Assembly: GCA_964412395.1 (NCBI GenBank)
Contig: CAYPOY010000120.1
Coordinates: 1 to 13,924 of the forward strand
DNA from: CAYPOY01 sp964412395
GTDB taxonomy: Bacteria > Chloroflexota > Anaerolineae > B4-G1
Length of the DNA stretch: 13,924 nt
Direction: 5' to 3'
Below the pieces are notes generated by a model. That model saw only the letters and a list, made by a program, of their open reading frames with translations, did no database searches and was not told where the DNA came from. A program made the translations under genes and the position numbers. Positions within the stretch are counted from its first letter, which is position 1, and every line of letters begins with the position of its first letter. This document shows, piece after piece, positions 1 through 6,708 of the stretch.

Positions 1-235
1 CGGCGGCCAGTGCAAAGGATAGTCGTTTGAACATCGGTTGCCTCCTTAGATTTGTTGGATTGATCGTCCTATGCGGCGTGACTGGCATGGATATGGGTTT
101 CCACCGCGCAAGCAGGTCCGCTTCCAACCGGGCGGCGAAATCCGGCCGGGGTTGGATCACTCCGGCCAATGCGCGCAACTGTTCGACCAGTCGCGCCTCG
201 TGTTCGTCTTTCGGGTGGATGCTATTCTCGTTCAT
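1..235 (-). CDS. Membrane-anchored anti-sigma-like protein, 3' part missing at window edge
   Basis: Partial gene: 78 codons are visible and the frame is still open at base 1. I chose the ATG at 235 because AGGGAGAGG lies 7 nt upstream and the start sits inside the end of the sigma gene (14-nt overlap), a typical coupled sigma/anti-sigma arrangement. The first ~67 residues are hydrophilic and contain the motif ALAGVIQPRPDFAARLEADL. This matches ALAEATQPDPAFAAALETHL in the partner protein of the third sigma gene (2847-5711), so the two are paralogues. A membrane segment begins at MFKRLSFALAA (residue 68). An internal SD (AAGGAGG) lies 6 nt before that Met at base 34. The zinc-binding HxxxCxxC motif of ZAS anti-sigma factors is absent. 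The anti-sigma role is inferred from position and topology, not from a recognised domain. Confidence 0.7.
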   Translation of the reverse strand, partial: MNENSIHPKDEHEARLVEQLRALAGVIQPRPDFAARLEADLLARWKPISMPVTPHRTINPTNLRRQPMFKRLSFALAA

Positions 236-821
236 CGTCTAACCTCTCCCTTAGATCACGCAGCGCGCGATGGATCAGCGATTTGACCGCGACCTTGCTG
301 CGATCCATCACCCGCGCCGTCTCGCTCAGGCTCAACTCGCCGAAGAAGTGCAGGGCCACGGCCTGCGCCCGGCCGCACGAAAGGGTTCGCACCGCGTGCG
401 CCAGACACGTCACCTGCTCCGCGTGTTCGACCAACACTTCTGGCGGTGGGTCGGGACTGGGCCAATCGGCGACGTCGTCCAGGGGTACGGCCGGCTGGTG
501 GCGAAAGTGATCCGCCAGACGGCACGCGGCGATGGTGAACAGCCAGCCGGCAAACGTCCCGCGTTCGCGGTAGCGTGGCAGTCCTTCCAGCGCGGCGACG
601 AACGTCTGCGCCGTCAGGTCCTCGGCCTGCTGCACATCGCCGGTGCGGGCGTAGAAGTAGCGGTATACCGGCGTCAGGTAGCGACGATACAGGGCAGCCA
701 AGGCTGCCTGGCCGCCCGTCGTCCCGGCCTGCCGCACCAGGTCCGCCTCGGATTGTTCGGCCAGTGTGTTAGCCTGGATAGAAATGAGTTGATTCTCCAC
801 AGGATAGCGCGCGCATCCCAT
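222..821 (-). CDS. ECF RNA polymerase sigma factor (RpoE-type), module 1
   Basis: A 199-residue protein of usual ECF sigma length that directs RNA polymerase to a specific regulon. Region 2 spans about residues 40-110, with LYRRYLTPVYRYFYARTGD, EDLTAQTF and FAGWLFTIA. After a linker, region 4 spans about 140-193, ending in the helix-turn-helix LSLSETARVMDRSKVAVKSL and the basic tail RALRDLRERL. It is closest in this window to the sigma at 5711-6304 (shared DLTAQTFxAALEG and ADHFR blocks) and clearly different from 2099-2686. The presumed anti-sigma gene overlaps its 3' end by 14 nt. No SD precedes the ATG at 821. A TATACAAT stretch ends only 2 nt before it, so a leaderless transcript or a later start (GTG at residue 8) is possible. 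No clear -35 partner was found. Confidence 0.9.
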   Translation of the reverse strand: MGCARYPVENQLISIQANTLAEQSEADLVRQAGTTGGQAALAALYRRYLTPVYRYFYARTGDVQQAEDLTAQTFVAALEGLPRYRERGTFAGWLFTIAACRLADHFRHQPAVPLDDVADWPSPDPPPEVLVEHAEQVTCLAHAVRTLSCGRAQAVALHFFGELSLSETARVMDRSKVAVKSLIHRALRDLRERLDDERE

Positions 822-946
822 CTATTGTATATATCGGGCAAAAGGCAAGGAGGGTAGCACCCCAAATTCTTCGACGAACATAGGAGATCAGACGCGCCTG
901 CAGCGGAGATGGTCGGCGCGACTGGGGTGGAATTGCAGGAAGTAAG

Positions 947-986
947 GGGGCCGTGCTGGCGCACCAGCACGGCCCCTCGCTTTTTC
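947..986. terminator. Strong intrinsic terminator hairpin
   Basis: A perfect 13-bp stem (947-959 with 964-976, arm GGGGCCGTGCTGG) has a 4-nt loop. It is followed on the plus strand by TCGCTTTTT and preceded by A/G-rich sequence. It begins about 19 nt past the stop of the minus-strand gene at 995, so it should end that transcript and insulate sigma module 1. On the minus strand the trailing tract is weaker (CTTACTT), so it may work better in the plus direction or in both. Confidence 0.75.
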
Positions 987-994
987 GCCAGTCC

Positions 995-2032
995 TCACGG
1001 CACACGGAAGCGGAAGACCCATGGCCCGCTCAGTCGCATCAGCTTATCTGGCTGCGCCGGATTCCTTTCGTATAACTCATCCACCATCAGTGTCCACAAC
1101 CCCCGCTGGTCGTCCAGCAGGGGGTCGAGGAAGCTGTAGCGATTGCAGACCTCTTCTCCAACAATTCTTCTATCCGTGTTGATAGCGAAGCCATCGTGGT
1201 TTTGCCAATCTCCAGTGTCCAGGGTGGCAACACTCGCCCGCCAGCGGTCGCTATTTCCGTCCGGCGGGGTAAAGCACAAGATGGCCCGCGTCTCCGATGG
1301 AGTGACTACAACCCGCTCCAGCCTCATAGCAACCCCGGCCGCTTCAACCGTCTGCTGGACCTCAACGTCGCGGCCGGCGTCGAAGGGTACACTGAAGTCA
1401 AAGGTGAAGGGACCGGTGGCAGTCTCCATGGACACCAGGTCTATTAACAGATGCAAAGATAGCGTTGCAGGTGTGCCCTGTACAGCATCCGCCTCGAAAG
1501 AGGATACGCAGCCTATGGTTTTGATATAAATGTCCTGCGCCGCCTCCGCATAGGGGGGGAACTCAGGCTGCGCTGCCTCCGTACTGTGGGGGAAGACATT
1601 GCCTCTGTCATCGGTCAAGATTGTCTCGGGGAAGCCGTGCTTTTGAGCTGTGGGGCCGCTCACAGTGTAACCGACGATGATGCGGTTGGCGTCGGCGTAG
1701 ACTCGCTGCAGGGTGACGGTAACGCCATCCACCGTCTGGCTCAGATTTACCTCCTGCCCCAGTCCTGCCTGCTCGATGTGCCGCAGGCCAGGTTCCACTC
1801 GGAAAGCACGGTTCCTGGCGGAACCTGCCCAACTTGCCCCAGCAAAGGCCAGTAACAAGACTAGGGCTAAGGAGGCCCAGCCCAGGCGGGTGGTGGGCAC
1901 GACCCGCATCCACCAGGATGGACGCCGTTGGGGCTGAACCTGAGCCCGGATCGCCGGCCACAGATCCAGGCTGTCGGACACCCCCTGCTCAGCGATCTCC
2001 TGCAAGATTTGTGTGACTTGTTGCTCTTTCAT
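995..2032 (-). CDS. Membrane-anchored DUF4179-like protein, presumed anti-sigma factor of module 2
   Basis: A 345-residue single-pass membrane protein. Residues 1-50 are a cytoplasmic part with two Trp and basic residues before the membrane (RRPSWWMRVVPTTR). A transmembrane helix spans about 51-70. The rest is extracytoplasmic and beta-rich, with VNLSQTVDGVTVTLQRVYAD followed by IIVGYTVSGP. That pattern is typical of DUF4179-type domains found in Firmicutes/Chloroflexota anti-sigma proteins. It ends in GPWVFRFRVP, which echoes GPWKLTWSLRAP at the end of the right-edge gene (12832 onward). The start at 2032 is supported by AGGAGGT 7 nt upstream. The gene begins 66 nt after the sigma gene stop and is followed by a strong hairpin. 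It probably holds the module 2 sigma at the membrane until an envelope signal releases it; no signal can be named. Confidence 0.8.
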   Translation of the reverse strand: MKEQQVTQILQEIAEQGVSDSLDLWPAIRAQVQPQRRPSWWMRVVPTTRLGWASLALVLLLAFAGASWAGSARNRAFRVEPGLRHIEQAGLGQEVNLSQTVDGVTVTLQRVYADANRIIVGYTVSGPTAQKHGFPETILTDDRGNVFPHSTEAAQPEFPPYAEAAQDIYIKTIGCVSSFEADAVQGTPATLSLHLLIDLVSMETATGPFTFDFSVPFDAGRDVEVQQTVEAAGVAMRLERVVVTPSETRAILCFTPPDGNSDRWRASVATLDTGDWQNHDGFAINTDRRIVGEEVCNRYSFLDPLLDDQRGLWTLMVDELYERNPAQPDKLMRLSGPWVFRFRVP

Positions 2033-2098
2033 CCGTCTACCTCCTGCTCATTTCTGTCGGGAGGCGAAGGGGGAAACTCACGGTGCGGCGATTGTCCC

Positions 2099-2686
2099 TC
2101 ACTCCCTGCGCCCCGATCCCGACGCCGCTGGCCACAGGGGACGCAGCAGCCTCCGCAGCCGCTTCCGCGCCGCGTGCAGTCGCCATTTGACCGTGCCCGG
2201 CGGACATGCCAGTTCGCCGGCCATCTCGGCCTCGCTGAGGTCCAGATAGTAACGCAGGACAATCGCGGCCCGCTGCGCCGGCGGGAGGCTGCCCAGCGCC
2301 GTCCAGACGGCCTGGCGGGTCTCTGCCGCCTCCACCAGGTCCGCAGGGCCGGGATTCGGGTCGGCCAGGAGATCGGCCAGGGATGCTTCCTCTCCCCCAG
2401 CACCGGTCTCCAGAGAGATCTGGTGCTTGCCCCGGGTGGCGGCCTTGACGGCGTCGTTGGCCACGCTACGCAGGAACCAGGGGCCGAAGGACCGTCCGGC
2501 GTCGAACTGGCCGATGCGTTCGTAGGCTCGCAGGAAAGCGGCCTGTACGACGTCTTCGGCCAGCGCACGGTCACGGGTGATCAGGTAGGCGGTGCGCACT
2601 GCCTGCACCTGGTACCGGCGCACCAGCGCCTCCAGGCCACCGACGTCGCCCCGTTTCAGCCGGGCGATGGCCTCCTGTTCCTCCAT
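2099..2686 (-). CDS. ECF RNA polymerase sigma factor (RpoE-type), module 2
   Basis: A 195-residue ECF sigma factor. Region 2 is about residues 18-88, with LVRRYQVQAVRTAYLITRD, AEDVVQAAFLRAYERI and GPWFLRSVANDAVK. An acidic linker follows at about 95-118. Region 4 is about 120-182, with LPPAQRAAIVLRYYLDLSEA, the recognition helix PPGTVKWRLHAARKRLRRLL, and a short basic tail. The ATG at 2686 is preceded by GAGAGGAGG at 4-nt spacing. It diverges from the other two sigma factors here, which share blocks with each other but not with it, so it should recognise different promoters. The DUF4179-like partner follows downstream. A TAGTAT box lies upstream (about 2725-2730) without a convincing -35. Confidence 0.92.
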   Translation of the reverse strand: MEEQEAIARLKRGDVGGLEALVRRYQVQAVRTAYLITRDRALAEDVVQAAFLRAYERIGQFDAGRSFGPWFLRSVANDAVKAATRGKHQISLETGAGGEEASLADLLADPNPGPADLVEAAETRQAVWTALGSLPPAQRAAIVLRYYLDLSEAEMAGELACPPGTVKWRLHAARKRLRRLLRPLWPAASGSGRRE

Positions 2687-2769
2687 TCGCCTCCTCTCGA
2701 TGGGTATGACGAGGGCCCTCTACTTATACTATCCGTAAGCAGGGGAAAAGGTTTGGACGAATCTGGGTG

Positions 2770-2838
2770 AAAGAGCGGGAAAAGCAAGGGAAACGCAGTG
2801 TGCCGAAGCGCCGCGTCCCCCTTTTCCGCTTTCTTTTT
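2770..2838. terminator. Imperfect long inverted repeat downstream of the LysM protein gene
   Basis: GCGGGAAAAG at 2775-2784 pairs with CTTTTCCGC at 2821-2829, with one bulge, and flanking AAAG/CTTT extends the stem. The enclosed ~36 nt are GC-rich. It lies just past the stop of the gene ending at 2847. A run of Ts follows only on the plus strand (2831-2838), while on the minus strand the tract is TCTTTC. Termination or mRNA protection is possible but unproven. Confidence 0.3.
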
Positions 2839-2846
2839 TGCTGACG

Positions 2847-5711
2847 CTACTGCAAGTACTCGTCGCGCACGGCCTGAACCAGCACCTCGAAGGTGGCGCC
2901 GTCTTCGGTGTGACCGGCAAAGCGCCAAACCGGCTGCACGACGCGCAGGGATGGGTCGAGAGGCGGGCCGCCTGCGTAGGCGATGTCGGCTACCAGCACG
3001 GCGTAGTAGACCAGCTCCACCTGCTCGACGAAAGCCTTGCCGGGCAGGGGCGGCTCCTCCGGTCGTACCACCTGTACCGGCGCCCCGGTCGCCCGCTGGT
3101 GATCCTCCAGCCCGGTCATGCGGTCTACGTCGCCGCCCCAGCGGCTGCTGAGCTCCTCTATGACAGGATACCCGCCGCAGGTTTCCGGCCGCACCACGCC
3201 CTCCTGCAGCACCTGGTGGCCGCCAATCGCCTGGCGGTACCAGTCCAGGCCGTCAGGGTGGCGCAGCGAAGAGGCCAGGACGTAGCGCTCGCCCTCCCTG
3301 GCCTGGAACAGGGCCACCTCTCGCCCTTCCACGGTGGCAATCTCGATGGTCCCCAGCCAGGCCTGGACGCGCTGGTCGGGATAAGCCTTCTCGTAGTGTT
3401 CCACTTCGATCAGCGGCTGATCCCCTTCGACGACGTAGCGGCCCCACACGCGCACGCGCAGACGGTTGTACCGCTCGATGCTGGCCAGCCCCGGCCCGCC
3501 AAGACGTACCTCCCAGCCGGGCTCCGCGCTCAAGCCCATCTCGGCCAGCGTGACTTGCAGGGTGCGGCTCTCTCCGTCGGCGCTCTCGTAGATGGTGGCC
3601 GAGAGCTGCCCTTCCAGGCCCACCACCTGCTGCCCTGGCTCCAGTGGCGGCGTGGGCAAGACAGGAGGCGGGCTGTAGCCGCCACCGCTGGTCCCGGTCC
3701 GGCCGCCCGGTGGGGCAGTAGGCGTGGGCACCGGCCCGACCGGGACGACATTGCCGCTGGGGGCCTCGTCCATCGTCTCCGAGGGGGCCGGGATGACCAG
3801 CGCCTGTCCCACTCGCATCCTCTCTGGCTCCGTGAGGCCGTTGGCGCGCAGGATCGCCTCCGCCGTCACCCCGTACTGCCAGGCTATGCCCTGCAGCGTC
3901 TCCCCGGCTCGAATGGTGTGGGTGATGGGGCGGGGGGACGCCGGCTGGCCGGCTACAGTGGGCATCGGCGCCGGGGTGGCCGTGGCGTGCGTCTCTGGTG
4001 CGGGTGGAGGGGGCAGCGGGGTCTGAGGTACGGGCATCGTCGGTGTGATCGGTGGTTCTTCCACTTGCGCGACAGTGACTTCAGTTGTGGTGATGGTGCC
4101 GTGTAGACCGTCCGGTCCGGCGTCCGGCGGCGTCTGCAGGATCTGCCAGTCCAGCACCGGGTAGCCACCCTCCGTGCGTTCCGTCTCCTGGCCGTAGACA
4201 CTGACGGCCAGGTCGTCGAGCAGGTCGTCGGGCGGGTTGGGCAGGACGAAGATCTCGCCATCCTCACGAAGCAGCAGGACCAGCTCATCTTTCACCTCGA
4301 TGGTGCCGTGGAAGGGCTGGGAGAGTGGCTGCGAGATCACTTCCCAACCGGCCACGTCCAGGGCCAGGACTCCCGGCACCTCCTGGCGTGCCTGGCCCCA
4401 CACGTGCAGGTTGCCTCCCTGCTGTTCGCTCAGGGCCTGGACGTCGCCGTACAACCGCAGGCCGTTCATCTCGACTAGTGGTAGTCCATCTCCCTCGGCG
4501 GGCAGGAAGCCGATGGGCGAGCCGTAGAGGTCGGCTCGCTGGCCGGGGCGGTACTGTGGCCGCCAGAACTTGAACGGGCCGGTAGCCGGGCCTGGTGCCT
4601 CACGCAGGATGGTGTATTGCGTCTCACCGCTCAGTTGGCCGGAGCGGAGTGCCTCCCAGGCATCCTGGACTGAGCGGATGGGGTATTCGCCGGCCGGCTC
4701 CAGCGTCAGCAGGGGGTATGAGACCGCCGCCACCCGGCCCTCGGGGGCCACGGTCACCCGCACGTCGGCGTTCCGCACCGGGTGACTGTCGGCCAGTTGC
4801 ACGAAACGCACAGCGCTTCCTGGCGCATCTTCATCGGGCTCGACCCGGTAGGGGAAATCGAGCAGGCCGCGCGCCCGCAGAAAGTCCTCGGCGATGGCCG
4901 CTGTCTGTTCGAAAGGGAGCGCGGCAGTTGCATCCAACGTGACCTGCACACTCTTGTCTACGTAGAAGGCCCCGGCGCCACTGACCGTCACCTGGCGCGG
5001 ACCATCAAAGACGGTGTATACCGTTGGTCCCTGGGCTGCTGGCGCGGCCGGGAGCGGTACACCTTCGGGGCTGACGCCAGGGCTGACGATGCTGACCCCG
5101 TGCATCGGCACCTGCTGCACGTAGACTGGTCCCTGCAGCCCAAAGCGTTCGGCCAGACGGCGGGCATCCTCGACCGTGGGCGGCTTCGGCTCCGGCCGTT
5201 GGGAAACGGGCACGCGGTCCGGGGCCGAGGGCAGCGTCGTGCTGAGCACGAACTCGGTGCCGGGAAAGATTCCGTCGCCGGTCGTCCTGGCGCCGCCCTG
5301 GGCGTAGGCGCTCAGCGCTGCCAGCGAGGGCAGGGGCGGCAGGTCCTGCTGGGGGTTCAGCAAGGGCAGGCCGAAGAGGATCAGCAGCGCCAGCGCGGCT
5401 GCGCCAGCCAGGGCGATAACTGCTCGTTTAAGCATCCTTTGCCTCCTCGTCGTGGTGGATTGGGTGAGATTTCGCCAGAAAGGCAAGGGGGCGGGCCGGC
5501 GATCTGGCTCCCCAGCGTGGCCCAGGTGCGTCTCCAGAGCGGCAGCGAAGGCCGGGTCGGGCTGAGTTGCTTCCGCCAAGGCTACCATCTCAGCGGCCAG
5601 GACGGCCTCCGCCGGAGGCAACCCGACCAGCGGTGGGGCCTCTTGTCCGGCCAGCCGCGCCGTCAGGAAAGCGTCCAGTTCTTCGGCTACCAGATGTTCA
5701 TTTCGGTTCAT
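2847..5711 (-). CDS. Large LysM-domain membrane protein, presumed anti-sigma/sensor of module 3
   Basis: A 954-residue protein. Residues ~1-92 are a hydrophilic cytoplasmic part that shares the QPxPxFAAxLExxL motif with the partial protein at the left edge. A membrane helix follows (about 93-118, IALAGAAALALLILFG). A long extracytoplasmic region begins with a PepSY/YpeB-like stretch (AIAEDFLRARGLLDFPYRVE, later YPIRSVQDAWEAL). Then come a Pro/Thr-rich spacer, a LysM domain at about 595-641 (HTIRAGETLQGIAWQYGVTA to RVGQALVIPAP), another Pro/Thr/Gly spacer, and a C-terminal domain ending in PVWRFAGHTEDGATFEVLVQ. LysM binds N-acetylglucosamine in peptidoglycan or chitin, so the protein may tie wall state to sigma activity. 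I chose ATG at 5711, giving the TGATG junction with the sigma gene and GAAGG 8 nt upstream; a GTG at 5714 is the alternative. An internal SD and ATG lie at 5435. Confidence 0.82.
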   Translation of the reverse strand: MNRNEHLVAEELDAFLTARLAGQEAPPLVGLPPAEAVLAAEMVALAEATQPDPAFAAALETHLGHAGEPDRRPAPLPFWRNLTQSTTTRRQRMLKRAVIALAGAAALALLILFGLPLLNPQQDLPPLPSLAALSAYAQGGARTTGDGIFPGTEFVLSTTLPSAPDRVPVSQRPEPKPPTVEDARRLAERFGLQGPVYVQQVPMHGVSIVSPGVSPEGVPLPAAPAAQGPTVYTVFDGPRQVTVSGAGAFYVDKSVQVTLDATAALPFEQTAAIAEDFLRARGLLDFPYRVEPDEDAPGSAVRFVQLADSHPVRNADVRVTVAPEGRVAAVSYPLLTLEPAGEYPIRSVQDAWEALRSGQLSGETQYTILREAPGPATGPFKFWRPQYRPGQRADLYGSPIGFLPAEGDGLPLVEMNGLRLYGDVQALSEQQGGNLHVWGQARQEVPGVLALDVAGWEVISQPLSQPFHGTIEVKDELVLLLREDGEIFVLPNPPDDLLDDLAVSVYGQETERTEGGYPVLDWQILQTPPDAGPDGLHGTITTTEVTVAQVEEPPITPTMPVPQTPLPPPPAPETHATATPAPMPTVAGQPASPRPITHTIRAGETLQGIAWQYGVTAEAILRANGLTEPERMRVGQALVIPAPSETMDEAPSGNVVPVGPVPTPTAPPGGRTGTSGGGYSPPPVLPTPPLEPGQQVVGLEGQLSATIYESADGESRTLQVTLAEMGLSAEPGWEVRLGGPGLASIERYNRLRVRVWGRYVVEGDQPLIEVEHYEKAYPDQRVQAWLGTIEIATVEGREVALFQAREGERYVLASSLRHPDGLDWYRQAIGGHQVLQEGVVRPETCGGYPVIEELSSRWGGDVDRMTGLEDHQRATGAPVQVVRPEEPPLPGKAFVEQVELVYYAVLVADIAYAGGPPLDPSLRVVQPVWRFAGHTEDGATFEVLVQAVRDEYLQ

Positions 5712-6304
5712 CACTCTGCCTTCGTAGCGGGAGCCAGCCGCTCCCGCAGGTCGCGCATTGCCCGGTGCACCAGCATCCTGACTGCGGCCTCGCTTTTTCC
5801 CATCACCCGGCCCACCTCGGCCACGTTCAGTCCGCCGAAAACTCGCAGGGACAGGGCCTCGGCCCGGTCAAGCGACAGGCCGCGCAGTGCCCGGGTCACC
5901 CGCTCTAGCCGCAATCGTTGCTCGACTACCGCATCGGGCAGTGGGTTGGGGTCAGGGACGTGAGCGGCTGCCTCTATCGGCAACGTCGTCCGGCCCCGGC
6001 GAAAGTGGTCGGCGGCCTTGCGGCGGGCGATACCCAGCAGCCAGGCGGCGAAGTCCCCCTGGCCCCGGTAGCCAGCGATGCCCTCCAGCGCCGCCAGGAA
6101 GGTCTGCGCGGTCAGGTCCTGGGCGTCGTGGACGTCCCCGACCCGGACCAGCAGGTAGCGGTAGACGCGGTTCACGTGGCGGCGGTAGAGTGCGGCGAAG
6201 GCAGCGGGATTCTCTCCGACCTCCCGGGCCAGCGCCTCGTCGTCTCCAGTCAGTGCCGCAAGGTCGGGCTTGTCCTCAAGAACGTTGATCAAGCCATTGG
6301 TCAT
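5711..6304 (-). CDS. ECF RNA polymerase sigma factor (RpoE-type), module 3
   Basis: A 197-residue ECF sigma factor. Region 2 is about residues 34-104 (ALYRRHVNRVYRYLLVRVGD, QDLTAQTFLAALEG, FAAWLLGIARRKAADHFRR). Region 4 is about 135-192 (LSLDRAEALSLRVFGGLNVA, then the helix-turn-helix EVGRVMGKSEAAVRMLVHRA, then MRDLRERL). Blocks shared with the sigma at 222-821 indicate a duplication within this locus. Its stop codon overlaps the start of the LysM protein gene in a TGATG junction, so the two are translationally coupled. The ATG at 6304 has no strong SD. It is the first gene after about 400 bases of non-coding remnants, so its promoter should lie in 6305-6420, but I found no clear boxes there. 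Confidence 0.92.
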   Translation of the reverse strand: MTNGLINVLEDKPDLAALTGDDEALAREVGENPAAFAALYRRHVNRVYRYLLVRVGDVHDAQDLTAQTFLAALEGIAGYRGQGDFAAWLLGIARRKAADHFRRGRTTLPIEAAAHVPDPNPLPDAVVEQRLRLERVTRALRGLSLDRAEALSLRVFGGLNVAEVGRVMGKSEAAVRMLVHRAMRDLRERLAPATKAE

Positions 6305-6546
6305 CCGGGTTGTCTTTCAGGGTAAATGGGCATGCGCCTGATACCCTTCCATATACATGTCGTTGCAGAGGGGCGATTTGTAACAGGGAAAAGTAGCCTG
6401 CAATTCGACTATCAGAGAGTCAGGCATCGTTACAGGTTGGCATCAGGGTCGGTTGGAAACAGCCAGAGGAAGGGGCTGGCGTAGGTGCAGGACGGGGGTC
6501 ACAATCTGAAACAGCCACGTTGTCAGGTTGACTCCAAGCATTTCAG
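6305..6546. other. Intergenic region upstream of sigma module 3
   Basis: About 240 bases with no ORF I can support. A TGTATATGG stretch at about 6350-6359 might be part of a promoter for the sigma gene, but no matching -35 is evident. A 62-codon frame on the minus strand (6443-6631) runs out of frame through the decayed sensor-gene end described next and is not a gene. Confidence 0.5.
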
Positions 6547-6632
6547 TTATTGACCTCCCAGTCTCCAGGTTAGTTTCCACGGCCCCTGCACGGCCACGGT
6601 GACGCCGTCCAGTTCGACGTGGTAGCGGCAAA
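6547..6632 (-). pseudogene. Remnant: 3' end of a paralogue of the right-edge sensor gene
   Basis: Bases 6559-6630 match 12844-12915 at 65 of 72 positions by my count. In the minus frame they read RYHVELDGVTVAVQGPWKLT, then WRLGGQ and a TAA at 6547-6549. The intact gene reads RYHVELDGVAVAVQGPWKLT and then WSLRAP. Upstream of this fragment the frame has a stop and the sequence switches to a thioredoxin remnant, so only the last ~28 codons survive. Confidence 0.75.
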
Positions 6633-6690
6633 GCTGACGTTGGCGATCATGCCCTTATTCACCTATCACGCAGAGAACGGCGTACCTGAC
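6631..6690 (-). pseudogene. Remnant: 3' part of a thioredoxin-like gene (third copy)
   Basis: Minus-strand bases from about 6686 to 6631 align with the GTPFFYVIDGKGVIANVGFA part of the intact thioredoxin-like gene (about 10792-10843), with two single-base indels. The clearest block reads NKGMIANVSFA against GKGVIANVGFA, with 28 of 36 bases matching by eye and several third-position changes. It is joined directly to the sensor-gene remnant where both parents share GTANCGGC, as expected for a deletion between short similar sequences. Confidence 0.6.
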
Positions 6691-6708
6691 AGTTCACCAA
6701 TTACCAGC

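Noticed and set aside
2838..4106. 422-codon plus-strand open frame
   Set aside because: Antisense to the LysM protein gene. Composition is typical of a shadow frame, and no SD or family motif was seen.
1..6304. Zinc-binding (HxxxCxxC) anti-sigma domains
   Set aside because: I looked for the motif in the N-termini of all three partner proteins and it is absent.
6443..6631. 62-codon minus-strand frame as a gene
   Set aside because: It crosses the sensor-gene remnant in the wrong frame and lacks an SD, so it is a by-product of decay.
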